A stretch of DNA of 64,000 nucleotides from Planococcus salinus (lineage in GTDB: Bacteria; Bacillota; Bacilli; Bacillales_A; Planococcaceae). Each line of letters begins with the position of its first letter. The stretch's first letter is position 1. Both the position numbers and the translations under genes were made by a program. The stretch spans positions 248,001-312,000 of the forward strand of contig NZ_RIAX01000002.1 of NCBI RefSeq assembly GCF_003719725.1. The letters run 5' to 3'. The notes under the pieces were generated by a model that saw only the letters and a list, made by a program, of their open reading frames with translations, ran no database searches and was not told the origin of the DNA. Positions 26,920 through 38,082 of the stretch are shown here, in pieces.

Positions 26920-29900
26920 CTAGAACAGTGACAGCTGGTTGGCGTCCGGCATGCCCTCGAGGCAACCATGGTCTTCCATGTATTCGATAATGGTTTTCGA
27001 AACACGGCCACGCTGCTGCAGGTCTTCTTTCGACAAGAAGTCGCCTTCCGCCCGCGCTGCCACAATCGACTTGGCGGCGTTAGTCCCGAGGCCGGGGATT
27101 GCATTAAATGGAGGGATCAATGTATTGCCTTCGATAATAAATTCATCCGCTTCCGACTTATACAAATCGACTTTCTGGAACGAATACCCACGTTCGCACA
27201 TTTCCAGTGCCAGCTCCATGACCGTCAATAAGTTTTTCTCTTTGGTCGATGCCTCCAGTCCTTTTGCATTGATTTCATCCACTTTGGCGCGAATTGATTG
27301 TGACCCTTTCGCCATTGCGTTGACATCAAAATCTTCTGCACGGACGGTGAAATAGGCCGCGTAATAAAGGACCGGAAAATGCACTTTGAAATAGGCAATG
27401 CGGACAGCCATCAATACATAGGCAGCAGCGTGCGCTTTCGGGAACATATATTTGATCTTTTTACAAGATTCAATGTACCAATTCGGCACGCCCTGCTCTT
27501 TCATCGCCGCTTCAAATTCCGGTGTCAGGCCTTTCCCTTTCCGTACCGCTTCCATGATCTTAAACGCCAAAGAAGATTCCAATCCCTGATAAATCAGGTA
27601 GACCATGATGTCATCACGGCAGCCAATGACGTCCGACAACTGACAGGTGCCATTTTTGATTAGCTCCTGGGCATTGCTCAGCCAGACATCGGTACCGTGG
27701 GACAAACCGGAGATCTGAACCAGTTCAGAGAACGTGGTCGGTTTGGTTTCTTCCAGCATCTGACGGACGAAACGGGTGCCAAACTCAGGAATGCCGAGCG
27801 TTCCTGTTTTGCAGCCGATCTGCTGTTCTGTCACACCAAGGGATTCCGGACCGGAGAAAATCTTCATAACTTCCGGATCGTCTGTCGGAATCGTTTTCGG
27901 ATCAATTCCTGATAAATCCTGCAGCATGCGGATCACTGTCGGATCATCGTGCCCGAGAATATCAAGCTTCAACAGATTGTCATGGATGGAATGGAAGTCA
28001 AAGTGTGTGGTTTTCCATTCTGAATCCTGGGCGTCCGCCGGAAACTGGATAGGTGAGAAATCATAAATGTCCATATAGTCCGGAACAACGATAATTCCGC
28101 CCGGGTGTTGGCCCGTGCTTCGCTTAACACCCGTACACCCTTGGACAAGACGGTCGATTTCCGCTCCGCGGATTGTCATGTCCCGATCGTTGGCATAGCC
28201 ACGGACATAGCCATAAGCGGTTTTTTCTGCAACAGTACCAATGGTTCCGGCACGGAACACATTGTCTTCCCCGAACAGTTCCTTGGTGTAATTATGTGCC
28301 ACCGGCTGGTATTCCCCACTGAAGTTCAAATCGATATCCGGAACTTTATCACCTTTGAATCCAAGGAATGTCTCAAACGGAATGTCCTGTCCTTCTTTTC
28401 GATAAGGGATATTACAGTCAGGACAATTTTTGTCCTCCAGGTCAAAACCGGACCCGACCGAGCCGTCATCAAAGAACTCCGATTTCTTACAGCTTCTGCA
28501 AATGTAATGGGGCGGCAGCGGGTTGACTTCGGTAATCTCCGTCAATGTGGCAACGAGAGAAGAGCCGACCGACCCCCTGGAACCGACCAGATATCCATCG
28601 TCCAGTGATTTTTTAACCAGTTTGTGGGAAATCAAATAAATAACCGCAAACCCGTGTCCAATGATCGATTTCAATTCTTTCTCAATCCGCGCTTCTACGA
28701 TGTCCGGAAGAGGAGAACCATAAATGGATTCTGCCATGCTGTAACTTAACTGACGGACTTCTTCATCGGCGCCTTCGATTTTCGGTGTATACAAATCATC
28801 TTTGATCGGCTTAACTACTTCGATCATATCTGAGATTTTCAGCGAATTTTGAACCACGATCTCGTGGGCCGTTTCTTCGCCAAGAAATTCGAACGCTTCC
28901 AGCATTTCAGTTGTCGTCCGGAAATGCACTTTCGGTAATTTGTGACGGTTCAACGGATTGGCTCCGCCTTGTGAACCGATCAGCACCTGACGAAAAATCG
29001 CGTCGTTTTCATCCAGATAATGTACGTTTCCTGTGGCCACAAGCGGAAGTTCCAATTTACGGCTGACCTTCACCAATTTGCGGATGATGTCTTCCAAATT
29101 CCATTCATCCCGCACCAGCTCGCGCTCGATTAAATGGGAATAGACTTCTTTTGGATGGACTTCCAGATAATCATAGAACTGTGCAGTCTGTTCCACTTCT
29201 TCCATCGATTTTTGCATGACGGCTTCGAAAACTTCCCCTTTGTCACATCCCGAGCCAACCAACAAGCCTTTTCGGTGACGCTGAAGCAGGGAGCGCGGAA
29301 TGCGTGGAACCCTGTAAAAGTAATCAATATGTGACGCGGAAACCAGTTTAAACAAATTCTTTAAACCTTCATCGTTCTGTGCCAGTAACGTACAATGGGT
29401 CGGACGCGCCCTTTTATAAGCATCGCCGCTTCCTACGTAATCGTTCAGTTGATCATGGTATTTTATCCCTTTTTGATCCGCTTCTTTCAGCAAATGGACC
29501 AGTAAATAAGCAGTCGCTTCCGTATCGTAGATTGCTCGGTGATGCTGCGTCAATTCAATGTTAAACTTTTTAGCCAATGTATTCAGGCGATGATTTTTCA
29601 ATTCGGGATGCAGCATACGAGCCAACTCGAGCGTATCGATGGTGGCATGCTTCATTTGGATACCGAATTTTTTATAGGCCACGTAAAGAAAGCCCATATC
29701 GAACGAGGCATTATGGGCAACCATGATATGGTCTCCCGCCCATTCCTGATAATCTCTGATTACTTCTTCCACTTCCGGTGCATCCCGTACCATGTCGTCT
29801 GTGATGCCTGTCAAATCAATTGTCGTGGACGACAGTGGATGATGAGGATTGGCGAAGCTTTCAAATTTATCAATGATTTGGCCACCTTTGATTTTAACGG

Positions 29901-31227
29901 CTGCCAATTCGATAATCGTATCATAGACAGCAGACAACCCAGTCGTCTCCAAATCGAAGACTACGTACGTTTCTTCTTCCAATAAAGCATGACGCTCTTC
30001 GTAAGCGATCGGAACACCATCATCCACCAGGTTGGCTTCCAGGCCGAAAATCGCCTTGATGCCATGCTTTTTACTGGCTGCATAGGCATCCGGAAAAGAC
30101 TGGACTCCGGCATGGTCGGTAATGGCAATGGCGGGATGACCCCATTTTGCCGCTTGGCCAACTAATGCGTCCACAGATGAAACGGCGTCCATTTGGCTCA
30201 TCGGTGTGTGAAGATGAAGTTCCACACGCTTTTCCTTTGCCGTATCCTGACGCAATTGAGGATTGATTTCCACCATATCCTGCGCCATCATGACGAGATC
30301 CCGAACAAAAGTATCAGTCTGGATCGAGCCGCGTGCTTTCAACCACATCCCTTTTTTGGCATTCGCCATCAGTTCAGCGTCTTCTTTGTCACGGGAAAAC
30401 ATTTTCACTAAAATCGAGTCCGTGTAATCGGTGATTTTCACCGTCAACAGTGAGCGTCCGCTTCTCAGTTCGCGGACTTCCGCGTCAAAAACAAACCCTT
30501 CAATTGTGACTCGCCGCTCTTCATCCACAATCGATTGGATTTCCGTGATTTTTTCATCCGGCTTGATGGCAATTCCCATTTGGAACGGTCCGGCCGGGAC
30601 GCCGTTTTCTTTGCGGTCAGTTTCCCTTTTCTTCATATCATCCAAAGCCCTTTGGGCCAATGCTTCCTCTTCAGCTCGCCGTTCTTCCATGAACGCCTGA
30701 TGGGCAGCTTCCTGATTTTCTTCGGAAAGCTGGAAATCGACGGCTAATGGCGGAAAGCCGAACAATTGATATACTTCAGCCAGCTTACTGCTGTATTTTG
30801 ATTTTAAGGCCATCATTTCATGGTCATGAATGCATTTCACAACTAGTTTATTGCCATTCCAGTCAGGGGTCTGGGACAACAAACGCTCTCTCAACGGCGG
30901 TGCCATGTCGGACAATTCCTCTACTGCGTATCGCCAGTATTCCAGCACTGTTTCGCCGTTAGCTGCTGCCTCTGCTGCCTCGATATTCAGATGCACAGTG
31001 GCGATGGCAGAAAATGTGGTATGAAGCCGTTCTCTGAATAAAAGATATAACTTCAACGGCAATATCTGTTGGGTTTTTACATTAAAACGCCATGTCCGCT
31101 CTTTTTTATGGACTGTCATCCGTGTCAGTTCTGCCTCTTCAAAAAAGGGCATATGTACATCATCCGTTAAGTCGAGATGCTGCAAAAGAAGCTTGAAACG
31201 CATCTTTGAATCTTGCTGGTTTGTCAT
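26920..31227 (-). CDS. polC: DNA polymerase III alpha subunit, PolC type
   Basis: A 1435-residue replicative polymerase with built-in proofreading, specific to Firmicutes and relatives. In order: an N-terminal domain, an OB fold near 225-310, a PHP domain (HLHTPMS near 338) interrupted by the DEDD exonuclease (VVFDLETTG near 422), a four-Cys zinc site (CRSCKK ... CPDC near 930), the polymerase core with [14 protein letters not shown], and a C-terminal helix-hairpin-helix region ([13 protein letters not shown]). Length matches the B. subtilis protein. The ATG follows GAAGGGG. It lies 81 bases after proS, beyond a terminator, with no obvious separate promoter, so it is probably expressed by read-through. 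Confidence 0.97.
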   Translation of the reverse strand: MTNQQDSKMRFKLLLQHLDLTDDVHMPFFEEAELTRMTVHKKERTWRFNVKTQQILPLKLYLLFRERLHTTFSAIATVHLNIEAAEAAANGETVLEYWRYAVEELSDMAPPLRERLLSQTPDWNGNKLVVKCIHDHEMMALKSKYSSKLAEVYQLFGFPPLAVDFQLSEENQEAAHQAFMEERRAEEEALAQRALDDMKKRETDRKENGVPAGPFQMGIAIKPDEKITEIQSIVDEERRVTIEGFVFDAEVRELRSGRSLLTVKITDYTDSILVKMFSRDKEDAELMANAKKGMWLKARGSIQTDTFVRDLVMMAQDMVEINPQLRQDTAKEKRVELHLHTPMSQMDAVSSVDALVGQAAKWGHPAIAITDHAGVQSFPDAYAASKKHGIKAIFGLEANLVDDGVPIAYEERHALLEEETYVVFDLETTGLSAVYDTIIELAAVKIKGGQIIDKFESFANPHHPLSSTTIDLTGITDDMVRDAPEVEEVIRDYQEWAGDHIMVAHNASFDMGFLYVAYKKFGIQMKHATIDTLELARMLHPELKNHRLNTLAKKFNIELTQHHRAIYDTEATAYLLVHLLKEADQKGIKYHDQLNDYVGSGDAYKRARPTHCTLLAQNDEGLKNLFKLVSASHIDYFYRVPRIPRSLLQRHRKGLLVGSGCDKGEVFEAVMQKSMEEVEQTAQFYDYLEVHPKEVYSHLIERELVRDEWNLEDIIRKLVKVSRKLELPLVATGNVHYLDENDAIFRQVLIGSQGGANPLNRHKLPKVHFRTTTEMLEAFEFLGEETAHEIVVQNSLKISDMIEVVKPIKDDLYTPKIEGADEEVRQLSYSMAESIYGSPLPDIVEARIEKELKSIIGHGFAVIYLISHKLVKKSLDDGYLVGSRGSVGSSLVATLTEITEVNPLPPHYICRSCKKSEFFDDGSVGSGFDLEDKNCPDCNIPYRKEGQDIPFETFLGFKGDKVPDIDLNFSGEYQPVAHNYTKELFGEDNVFRAGTIGTVAEKTAYGYVRGYANDRDMTIRGAEIDRLVQGCTGVKRSTGQHPGGIIVVPDYMDIYDFSPIQFPADAQDSEWKTTHFDFHSIHDNLLKLDILGHDDPTVIRMLQDLSGIDPKTIPTDDPEVMKIFSGPESLGVTEQQIGCKTGTLGIPEFGTRFVRQMLEETKPTTFSELVQISGLSHGTDVWLSNAQELIKNGTCQLSDVIGCRDDIMVYLIYQGLESSLAFKIMEAVRKGKGLTPEFEAAMKEQGVPNWYIESCKKIKYMFPKAHAAAYVLMAVRIAYFKVHFPVLYYAAYFTVRAEDFDVNAMAKGSQSIRAKVDEINAKGLEASTKEKNLLTVMELALEMCERGYSFQKVDLYKSEADEFIIEGNTLIPPFNAIPGLGTNAAKSIVAARAEGDFLSKEDLQQRGRVSKTIIEYMEDHGCLEGMPDANQLSLF

Positions 31228-31249
31228 AATTATCCCCTTCGTTGTGTTT

Positions 31250-31288
31250 TTAGGAAAAAGAAAGGAAAGTACCTGTGTACTTTCCTCC
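31250..31288 (-). terminator. Terminator between proS and polC
   Basis: Ten-base stem AGGAAAGTAC/GTACTTTCCT (31263-31272 with 31277-31286), 4-base loop, followed by TTCTTTTTCC on the minus strand. Confidence 0.85.
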
Positions 31289-31308
31289 CATACTATCAGA
31301 TTTCCGGA

Positions 31309-33012
31309 TCATTTATTAAAGAATTCCTCTAAACGATCGATTATTTCTTCCTGTTGCCATTCGAACGTTTCACCAGTTTGGCGAATTTTCACTTCCAATA
31401 CACCTTCTGCCGCTTTCTTGCCAACAGTGATGCGGATCGGCAAACCGATCAAATCTGCATCAGCAAATTTCACACCGGCACGCTCTTTACGGTCATCAAG
31501 CAGCACTTCGTACCCTTTCGACTTTAACAATGTATAGAGTTCTTCGCCCATTTCACGCTGGACATCGTCTTTTACGTTTACAGGTACAATATGCACTTCA
31601 TAAGGTGCAATGACATTTGGCCATGTAAATCCACTGTCGTCCTGGAACTGTTCTGCAACTGCCGCCATGACGCGGGATACACCAATTCCGTAACAACCCA
31701 TGATATACGGCATCGCTTTTCCTTGATCATTCAGGAAAGTGGCATTCATCGGCTCGCTGTATGTGGTGCCGAGTTTGAAGATATGGCCGACTTCAATTCC
31801 TTTGGCGAATTTGATGGTCCCTTTGCCGTCCGGAGAAGGATCTCCTTCTTGGATAAAACGGAGATCGGCATAAGATTCCACCGGAAAATCCTGTTCTGGA
31901 GTCACATTGATGTAATGGACGCCGTCTTCGTTGGCTCCTGCTACTCCGTTGACGATGGTTTTCACTGCATGGTCTGCAAAAAGACGCACTGAATCCGGCA
32001 AATTCACCGGACCGATTGAACCGATTTCACAGCCCAACAGCTCTTTTACTTCTTCCGGTGTTGCCAGGTCAATCAGTGTTGCGTTCGCCACATGCTTGAC
32101 TTTTACGTCATTGATGTCGTGATCGCCTCTGGCCAGCACCACGACGAATTCGTCATCCGCTTTGAAAACCAGCGTCTTGATGCACTGATCGGGAGAAGTG
32201 CCCAAAAATTCGGCAACCTGACTAATCGTTTTTTGATCAGGCGTTTCTTTCTTCTCCATCTCTTTTGGAGTGTCCTGTGTCTCATTGTATGTCACATTCA
32301 CTTCAGCCATCTCGATATTGGCGGCATAAGGCGAACTGTCTGAATACGCAATCGTATCTTCACCGATTTCAGACAACACCATGAATTCGTGGTTGTCTTT
32401 CCCGCCGATTGCTCCGGAATCCGCGATTACCGCCCGGAAATTCAAGCCGAGCCGTGTAAAGATATTCGTATACGCCTTCATCATATCCATATAAGCTTCA
32501 TCCAGGCTTTCAGTAGACGCATGGAACGAATAGGCATCTTTCATCAAAAATTCACGGCCACGCAACAAACCAAAGCGCGGTCGCTTTTCGTCTCTGAACT
32601 TTGACTGAATTTGAAACAAGCTCAATGGCAGCTTTTTATAGGACTTGATCTCATCACGCAATAAGCTGGTGATCACTTCTTCGTGAGTCGCACCCAGCGC
32701 GAATTCGCGATCATTCCGGTCTTTCAACCGCATCAGCTCATCACCGTATGAATACCAGCGGCCGGTTTCCTGCCATAATTCAGCCTGCTGCAACGCCGGC
32801 AAAAACACTTCCATGCTATTGGCTGCTTCCATTTCTTGACGGATGATCGTTTCCACTTTTTGAAGAACCCGTTTGCCGAGGGGCAAGAATGAATAAATAC
32901 CACTCGTATTCTGGCGGATAAATCCGGCCCGTAGTAATAATTGATGCGATCTGACTTCCGCATCAGCTGGTGTTTCCCGCAAAGTCGGGATAAATGTTGC
33001 TGTTTGTTTCAT
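31309..33012 (-). CDS. proS: Prolyl-tRNA synthetase, bacterial type
   Basis: A 567-residue class II aminoacyl-tRNA synthetase. It has the class II catalytic core with the YbaK-like editing insertion (about 225-405; [19 protein letters not shown]) and the C-terminal anticodon-binding domain (about 470-567). The ATG at 33010-33012 follows GAGGTG by nine bases. It is preceded by a 270-base leader with its own promoter, unlike the tight spacing elsewhere in this region. The leader lacks the T-box consensus. Confidence 0.95.
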   Translation of the reverse strand: MKQTATFIPTLRETPADAEVRSHQLLLRAGFIRQNTSGIYSFLPLGKRVLQKVETIIRQEMEAANSMEVFLPALQQAELWQETGRWYSYGDELMRLKDRNDREFALGATHEEVITSLLRDEIKSYKKLPLSLFQIQSKFRDEKRPRFGLLRGREFLMKDAYSFHASTESLDEAYMDMMKAYTNIFTRLGLNFRAVIADSGAIGGKDNHEFMVLSEIGEDTIAYSDSSPYAANIEMAEVNVTYNETQDTPKEMEKKETPDQKTISQVAEFLGTSPDQCIKTLVFKADDEFVVVLARGDHDINDVKVKHVANATLIDLATPEEVKELLGCEIGSIGPVNLPDSVRLFADHAVKTIVNGVAGANEDGVHYINVTPEQDFPVESYADLRFIQEGDPSPDGKGTIKFAKGIEVGHIFKLGTTYSEPMNATFLNDQGKAMPYIMGCYGIGVSRVMAAVAEQFQDDSGFTWPNVIAPYEVHIVPVNVKDDVQREMGEELYTLLKSKGYEVLLDDRKERAGVKFADADLIGLPIRITVGKKAAEGVLEVKIRQTGETFEWQQEEIIDRLEEFFNK

Positions 33013-33281
33013 TCCACAATGCACCTCAACTGACTATAAAATTTTTAATTGTATATATTGAACTAAATCAACTCTTCATACCACTTAAGCCGCTTTGAGC
33101 ATAGCAAAGACGATTGCTCATGGACCAGCTCGTCGCCAAGGAGGTGACCAAAGATTTTGGTCACCTCTTTGGATTCGCCTATTCAGTGGGCGCGCCGGTA
33201 TTAAATAGTTCACCCATTAATAAGTGTCGAAATTTACTCAAGCCCGTGACAATTAACAATGCGACGTCCTGCCGCAGCTGT
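33013..33281 (-). other. Structured 5' leader of proS, function unknown
   Basis: About 270 bases between the promoter and proS without a supported gene. It holds a 16-bp hairpin (33136-33151 with 33157-33172) whose arms are CCAAGGAGGTGACCAA and a near-complement, a 6-bp hairpin (33096-33101 with 33115-33120, TGAGCA/TGCTCA), and a 9-base inverted repeat (33205-33213 with 33285-33293, ATAGTTCAC/GTGAACTAT). None has a U-tract on the minus strand. The T-box sequence GGGTGGNACCGCG is absent. Confidence 0.55.
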
Positions 33282-33288
33282 TTAGTGA

Positions 33289-33318
33289 ACTATAGAAAAG
33301 TGAAAGTAATCAGTTCAA
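33289..33318 (-). promoter_or_regulatory. Promoter of proS-polC
   Basis: TTGAAC (33313-33318), 18 bases, TATAGT (33289-33294), starting 10 bases after the rseP stop codon. Confidence 0.65.
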
Positions 33319-33328
33319 CTTAATCCGG

Positions 33329-34588
33329 TTAGAAAAAGAACCGTTGTATATCATTCCACGTGACGACAATCATCAAAAGCATCAAGAGCATGATGCCGAC
33401 AAAATGGACCATGCCTTCTTTTTGACGGTCGACGGGTTTTCCTCTGATTGCCTCAACGATAAAGAACATCAGTCTGCCGCCGTCCAGTGCAGGCAACGGA
33501 AGCAGGTTCATAATCCCCAGGTTAATGCTGAGCATGGCTCCCCAGCTCATTAACGTATAGATACCATATTTCGCCACTTCTTCAGTTGTTTTGTAAATCC
33601 CAACAGGTCCTGACAAAGCGTCAATGGTGAACTGACCTGTTACCAGCATACCGAGCAGTCGAAGAATTTCCTTGAACCAGAATACGGTCTGCTCTGCTCC
33701 ATAAACAAAAGAACCCAGTACGTCTTTCTCCAACGGGCTTTGATAAAGAACGCCGATTACTCCGACTTCTTCCGGAGATTCTTCGGATATTTCAGGGGTG
33801 ATGGAAAACTCCAGGGTTTCGCCTCCCCGCTCCACTTCAAAGGCCAGCGGGTTACCTGCGTTGTCCTGAACCGCTTCCACCAATTCATCCCACGATTGAA
33901 TCGGCTCCCCTTCGATTTCCGTAACCAGATCGCCGTCTTCCATGCCGGCACTTTCCGCCGGACTGTCTTCCGTCACTTCTGTGATCACTGGTTCGTTGGT
34001 CGGAATACCCTGCATCAATCCGAGAGCCACAAATATGAAAAAAGCCAGAACAAAATTGAACAAAGGACCGGCAAAAATGGTCAAAAAGCGATGTCCGACA
34101 CTTTTTGAGTCGAACTGGCGGTCATAGGGCGCCAAAATCGTCTCTTTTCCGTTTTCCTCAATAATCGCATCTCTCGATACATTGATACGCACAAACTTAT
34201 CGTCTTCATCGTACCCTTTAATGTAAAGCTCTTTTTCCAAATCCGCTTCTTCCACTTCCAACAGCAGAATATCAGGGTACATCGCTTTTTGGTTCAGAAT
34301 GACTTTCTCAGCGAGTCCCTCTTTGTCGAGTAAAACACCAATCCGATGCCCTGCCTGAAGCTGAATGGTGTCCAAATCCTCTCCAGCCATACGGACATAT
34401 CCACCGATGGGCAGCAAACGTACAGTATAGACCGTTTCGCCTCTGGTGATGCCCAGTATTTTGGGCCCCATCCCGATAGCAAACTCACGGACTAAAATGC
34501 CGGCACGTTTAGCGAAGATGAAATGGCCTAATTCGTGAAAAAATACCAATGCACCGAAGATTATGATAAACGCTAAAACTGTTTCCAT
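33329..34588 (-). CDS. rseP: Site-2 intramembrane zinc metalloprotease RseP/RasP
   Basis: A 419-residue membrane protease that cleaves anti-sigma factors and remnant signal peptides within the bilayer. The zinc motif HELGH lies near residue 18 in the first membrane helix. A PDZ domain follows at about 190-275 (PAESAGMEDGDLVTEIEGEP), and LLPLPALDGGRLMFF near 360 supplies the third metal ligand. Four membrane segments are visible. It follows dxr closely and is the last gene before the proS promoter. Confidence 0.93.
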   Translation of the reverse strand: METVLAFIIIFGALVFFHELGHFIFAKRAGILVREFAIGMGPKILGITRGETVYTVRLLPIGGYVRMAGEDLDTIQLQAGHRIGVLLDKEGLAEKVILNQKAMYPDILLLEVEEADLEKELYIKGYDEDDKFVRINVSRDAIIEENGKETILAPYDRQFDSKSVGHRFLTIFAGPLFNFVLAFFIFVALGLMQGIPTNEPVITEVTEDSPAESAGMEDGDLVTEIEGEPIQSWDELVEAVQDNAGNPLAFEVERGGETLEFSITPEISEESPEEVGVIGVLYQSPLEKDVLGSFVYGAEQTVFWFKEILRLLGMLVTGQFTIDALSGPVGIYKTTEEVAKYGIYTLMSWGAMLSINLGIMNLLPLPALDGGRLMFFIVEAIRGKPVDRQKEGMVHFVGIMLLMLLMIVVTWNDIQRFFF

Positions 34589-34630
34589 TTCAACCCATCC
34601 TTATAAACCTTATTCGTTATTAGCCTTTAG

Positions 34631-35776
34631 CTATTTTAGCATGTTTTTAACGGATTTTCTTGTTTCAGAATCAAGGTGTAGGATGGTTTCCAAATCAGGA
34701 CTTGAAATTACTTGATGTCGATCCATTTCCCTTTCGATCAACTCTTCAATCTGCAGGAAATTAATTTCTTCATTTAAAAACATGGCGACAGCTTGCTCAT
34801 TCGCGGCATTCAGCACTGTTGTCATCGTCCCGCCAGCTCTGCCTGCATCAAAAGCCAATTGAAGAGCGTGGAAACGATTATAATCCATTTCCTGAAAGTG
34901 GAGCTTTCCGATTTCCGCCAGATTCAGGCGACTGGCATCCGGGCGGGGCAAACGGTCGGGATAAGATAGTGCATATTGAATCGGCACACGCATATCCGGA
35001 GTTCCAAGCTGTGCCATCACACTGGTGTCCCGGAACTCAACCATCGAATGAATAATGCTTTCTCTGTGAAGCAATACATCAATGTTATTGTAGTCAAAAT
35101 CAAATAACACATGGGCTTCAATCACTTCCAGCCCTTTGTTGACCATTGTAGCGGAATCGATGGTGATTTTCGATCCCATCGACCAATTGGGATGGTTTAA
35201 GGCATCCTGAACGGTTACATTTTTCAATTCCTGTCGGCTCAAGTCCCTGAAGCTTCCGCCGGATGCCGTTAAAATCAGACGGCTCGCCTGCTCCCTTTTT
35301 TCTCCGTTCAAAGCCTGAAACAAAGCCGAGTGCTCACTGTCGACCGGCAAAATGTCAGCGCCGTATTGTTTGGCACTGCCCATCACCAGATGTCCTGCAG
35401 TCACCAGGGTTTCCTTATTGGCAATGGCTATCGTCCGCCCTAATTTAATCGCTTCCAGTGTCGGCTCCAGCCCTACACTGCCGATCACAGCATTGACCAG
35501 CACGTCAGCTTCGTATGTAGCCGTGTCGATCAGGCCCTGTGGACCGGAAACAAAAGAAACACGCGGAAATTCCCTGTTCAGCTCATTGGCATCTTCGGTG
35601 TTTTGGATACACACGATTTCAGGGGAAAATTCGTTGATCAGCTGCCGTGTGACTTCCATGTTTTTACCGGCCGAAAAACCGATCAATGTAAATTGTTCTG
35701 CGTGTTGTCGTATTATATCAGCTGTCTGTACCCCAATAGAACCGGTTGCACCCAGCAAAATGATTTTTTTCGTCAT
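34631..35776 (-). CDS. dxr: 1-deoxy-D-xylulose-5-phosphate reductoisomerase
   Basis: A 381-residue NADPH-dependent enzyme of the MEP isoprenoid pathway, making 2-C-methyl-erythritol 4-phosphate. [10 protein letters not shown] near residue 9 is the cofactor site; [13 protein letters not shown] near 145 and ASGGSFRD near 175 carry metal- and substrate-binding residues. The ATG follows AAAGGAAG. It lies between cdsA and rseP in the uppS-cdsA-dxr-rseP unit and supplies precursors for undecaprenyl phosphate made by UppS upstream. Confidence 0.95.
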   Translation of the reverse strand: MTKKIILLGATGSIGVQTADIIRQHAEQFTLIGFSAGKNMEVTRQLINEFSPEIVCIQNTEDANELNREFPRVSFVSGPQGLIDTATYEADVLVNAVIGSVGLEPTLEAIKLGRTIAIANKETLVTAGHLVMGSAKQYGADILPVDSEHSALFQALNGEKREQASRLILTASGGSFRDLSRQELKNVTVQDALNHPNWSMGSKITIDSATMVNKGLEVIEAHVLFDFDYNNIDVLLHRESIIHSMVEFRDTSVMAQLGTPDMRVPIQYALSYPDRLPRPDASRLNLAEIGKLHFQEMDYNRFHALQLAFDAGRAGGTMTTVLNAANEQAVAMFLNEEINFLQIEELIEREMDRHQVISSPDLETILHLDSETRKSVKNMLK

Positions 35777-35791
35777 TCAAAAGCTTCCTTT

Positions 35792-36583
35792 CTAGATAAA
35801 ATGTAAAAAATGCAGCAAGGGCATTACAAAAAGGATGCTGTCGAAACGGTCGAGAATGCCACCATGGCCGGGCAAAATCGTTCCAGAATCTTTCACATTA
35901 AAATGCCGTTTTAAAGCAGACTCCACCAAATCGCCCATTTGGCCGAATATGGAAGCCACAATTGTGACACCGATCAAGAGTAGGACAGGCTTATTCAGGT
36001 CGATAAAGTAATCGAAGAGCAAAGCGATCCCGATTGCCCATATAATGCCGCCCACAAACCCTTCCACCGTTTTTTTGGGGGAAATCTCAGGCCATAACTT
36101 CCGTTTGCCGATTTTTCGGCCGGTAAAATAAGCACCTGAATCCGTGAACCAGACCACCAGGAAGGCATACACCAAAAAAGCCAGGTGTACTTCTCTCGTT
36201 TCGATTAAATAAAAGAAACCCATCCCGATATAGAGTGTGCTTAAAATGGCGAATGCTGCATCATCAAAGGTAAAACTGTTTTTCACCACTACAGTATGTA
36301 TTAAAAGCAGAATGACTGCTAAAAAAGCAAACTCCACTTTCACATAGCCCGTCCACTCAAAAAGCAGATCGGACCATTTATTAGGCAGCATAAAAGCATA
36401 AAGGGCCATCAGTGAAATAAGCCCTGGCAGGCTCCACAGATTGCGCCCTTTCATCTTTAATAACTCTTGAAAACCAATTGTAGCGAGAACGTACATGAGC
36501 AAAGTGAACGGAATGCCTCCGATGATAAGAAAAGGGATGAAAAGAGCTGCTGCAATTATTCCGGTGACTATTCGTTGCTTCAA
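35792..36583 (-). CDS. cdsA: Phosphatidate cytidylyltransferase
   Basis: A 263-residue integral membrane enzyme that makes CDP-diacylglycerol for phospholipid synthesis. About seven membrane segments are visible, and the family signature HGGILDRFDSILFV lies at the C-terminus. The start is a TTG at 36581-36583 that overlaps the uppS stop (TTGA), with AAAGGAG about ten bases upstream, indicating translational coupling. Confidence 0.92.
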   Translation of the reverse strand: MKQRIVTGIIAAALFIPFLIIGGIPFTLLMYVLATIGFQELLKMKGRNLWSLPGLISLMALYAFMLPNKWSDLLFEWTGYVKVEFAFLAVILLLIHTVVVKNSFTFDDAAFAILSTLYIGMGFFYLIETREVHLAFLVYAFLVVWFTDSGAYFTGRKIGKRKLWPEISPKKTVEGFVGGIIWAIGIALLFDYFIDLNKPVLLLIGVTIVASIFGQMGDLVESALKRHFNVKDSGTILPGHGGILDRFDSILFVMPLLHFLHFI

Positions 36584-37371
36584 TTTGCTTCTTCTCCTTT
36601 CAGCCCTCCATATCGGCGATTCCGTTTTTGGTAACTCTCGATCGCCTCAAGCAGTGATTCCTCGCTGAAGTCAGGCCATAAAGTTTCGGTAAACCACAGT
36701 TCTGTATAAGCCAACTGCCACAACATAAAATTGCTCAGACGGACTTCGCCACTGGTCCGGATCAACAAGTCCGGTTCAGGCAGCTTACTGGTCATGAGTC
36801 CTTCTGAAATATGCTCTTCACTTATATCTGAAACATCCAGCGTTCCGGCTTCAATCTGTGCTGCAATGTTCTTCACAGCATCCACAATCTCTGCCCGACT
36901 GCCATAGTTCAATGCAAAATTCAAAACCAGTCCGGTGTTGTTTTTGGTTGCCTCTTTCGCACGCTTTATCGCTGTCAGCGTGTGAGCAGGCAAATTATGA
37001 TGATATCCCATCATTTCGACACGCACATTTTCTTCCACCAATTCAGGCAGGAATGTGGACAAAAACTCTTCGGGGAGGCGCATCAGGAAATCCACTTCCA
37101 TCTTGGGCCGTTTCCAATTCTCTGTCGAAAATGCGTATAACGTTAATGTATCCACCCCGAGATGGTTGGCTAACTTTGTAATTTTCCGAACCGTTTTCAT
37201 TCCTTCATGGTGTCCTGCCACACGCGGAAGGGACCTCTTTTTCGCCCACCTGCCGTTACCATCCATAATAATGGCGATATGTCCCGGAACTTCCTCTTTT
37301 AATATGGAAATCAAACGATCTTCATCCTGCGGAATCGTATAGGGTGTACGTCTTAACAATTTATTGAGCAT
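36580..37371 (-). CDS. uppS: Undecaprenyl diphosphate synthase
   Basis: A 263-residue cis-prenyltransferase making the C55 carrier for cell-wall synthesis. IAIIMDGNGRWAKKR near residue 33 carries the catalytic Asp, and DLLIRTSGEVRLSNFMLWQ near 205 is the second signature. The ATG follows GGAGGAT. A promoter with an extended -10 lies 43 bases upstream, after the frr terminator, so this gene heads the uppS-cdsA-dxr-rseP unit. Confidence 0.95.
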   Translation of the reverse strand: MLNKLLRRTPYTIPQDEDRLISILKEEVPGHIAIIMDGNGRWAKKRSLPRVAGHHEGMKTVRKITKLANHLGVDTLTLYAFSTENWKRPKMEVDFLMRLPEEFLSTFLPELVEENVRVEMMGYHHNLPAHTLTAIKRAKEATKNNTGLVLNFALNYGSRAEIVDAVKNIAAQIEAGTLDVSDISEEHISEGLMTSKLPEPDLLIRTSGEVRLSNFMLWQLAYTELWFTETLWPDFSEESLLEAIESYQKRNRRYGGLKGEEAN

Positions 37372-37413
37372 AATTAATCCTCCACATATTACAAATCGGC
37401 ATGTCTATTGCTT

Positions 37414-37422
37414 ATCATATCA
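37414..37422 (-). promoter_or_regulatory. Extended -10 promoter of uppS
   Basis: TGATATGAT on the minus strand: TG, one base, TATGAT (37414-37419). The -35 region is poor (GCGCAC at 17 bases). Confidence 0.5.
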
Positions 37423-37472
37423 AAAAAAATAGCATTGTGCGCCTATTTTCATGTTGGCTGCCATTTTTTCCG

Positions 37473-37505
37473 CATGAAAAAGCGTCCTGCTGTACAGGAC
37501 GCTTT
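37473..37505 (-). terminator. Terminator of frr
   Basis: Eleven-base perfect stem AAAGCGTCCTG/CAGGACGCTTT (37479-37489 with 37495-37505), 5-base loop, short T tail, 19 bases after the frr stop. Confidence 0.88.
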
Positions 37506-37524
37506 ACTGCCAAAGAAGTTCTTT

Positions 37525-38082
37525 TTATACTTCCATAATTTCTTTTTCTTTGTCTTTAGCGATATCATCAATTTTCGAGATATTGCTGTCAGTCATTTTT
37601 TGAATATCATCCGAATAACCGCGTTGGTCATCCTCTGTAATTTCGCTGTTTTTTTGAAGTTTTTTCAAATCATCGTTCGCATCGCGACGGATGTTGCGAA
37701 TAACGACTTTCGCTTCTTCCGCTTCCCGTTTCACTTGCTTCACCAGCTCTTTTCGACGCTCTTCTGTAAGCGCAGGAATCGCAAGACGAATCACCGAGCC
37801 ATCATTGGAAGGACTTAAGCCCAAATCCGATTTCAAAATGGCTTTTTCAATATCTCCCAGAACCGTTTTATCGTAAGGCTGGATGACAATCAAACGGGCT
37901 TCCGGTACTGAGACTCCAGCAACCTGGTTGATCGGTGTAGGTGCTCCATAATAGTCGACTGTCAATTTATCCAAGATGGCAGAATTGGCACGCCCTGCCC
38001 GGATGGAAGAAAGATCACGTGAAAAAGCTTGAATTGCATTATCCATTTTTTTCTTTGCTTCGTTGATTACAGTTTTCGGCAT
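37525..38082 (-). CDS. frr: Ribosome recycling factor
   Basis: A 185-residue factor that with EF-G splits post-termination ribosomes. It is a three-helix-bundle protein with [19 protein letters not shown] near residue 29 and the full family length. Its ATG overlaps the pyrH stop by one base (TAATG), so the genes are coupled. A terminator follows. Confidence 0.96.
   Translation of the reverse strand: MPKTVINEAKKKMDNAIQAFSRDLSSIRAGRANSAILDKLTVDYYGAPTPINQVAGVSVPEARLIVIQPYDKTVLGDIEKAILKSDLGLSPSNDGSVIRLAIPALTEERRKELVKQVKREAEEAKVVIRNIRRDANDDLKKLQKNSEITEDDQRGYSDDIQKMTDSNISKIDDIAKDKEKEIMEV

Noticed and set aside
26796..27104. N-terminal extension of RimP by about 100 residues
   Set aside because: The extended frame covers the promoter, the leader hairpin and the end of polC in another frame; RimP starts at 26795 with a clear ribosome-binding site.
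33013..33281. T-box riboswitch upstream of proS
   Set aside because: Placement and length fit, but the conserved T-box sequence, an antiterminator/terminator pair and a U-tract are not visible. Kept only as an unexplained leader.
33114..33323. Plus-strand 69-codon reading frame between proS and rseP
   Set aside because: It starts at a TTG without a Shine-Dalgarno, opposes all neighbours, runs through the inverted repeats and resembles no family I recognise.
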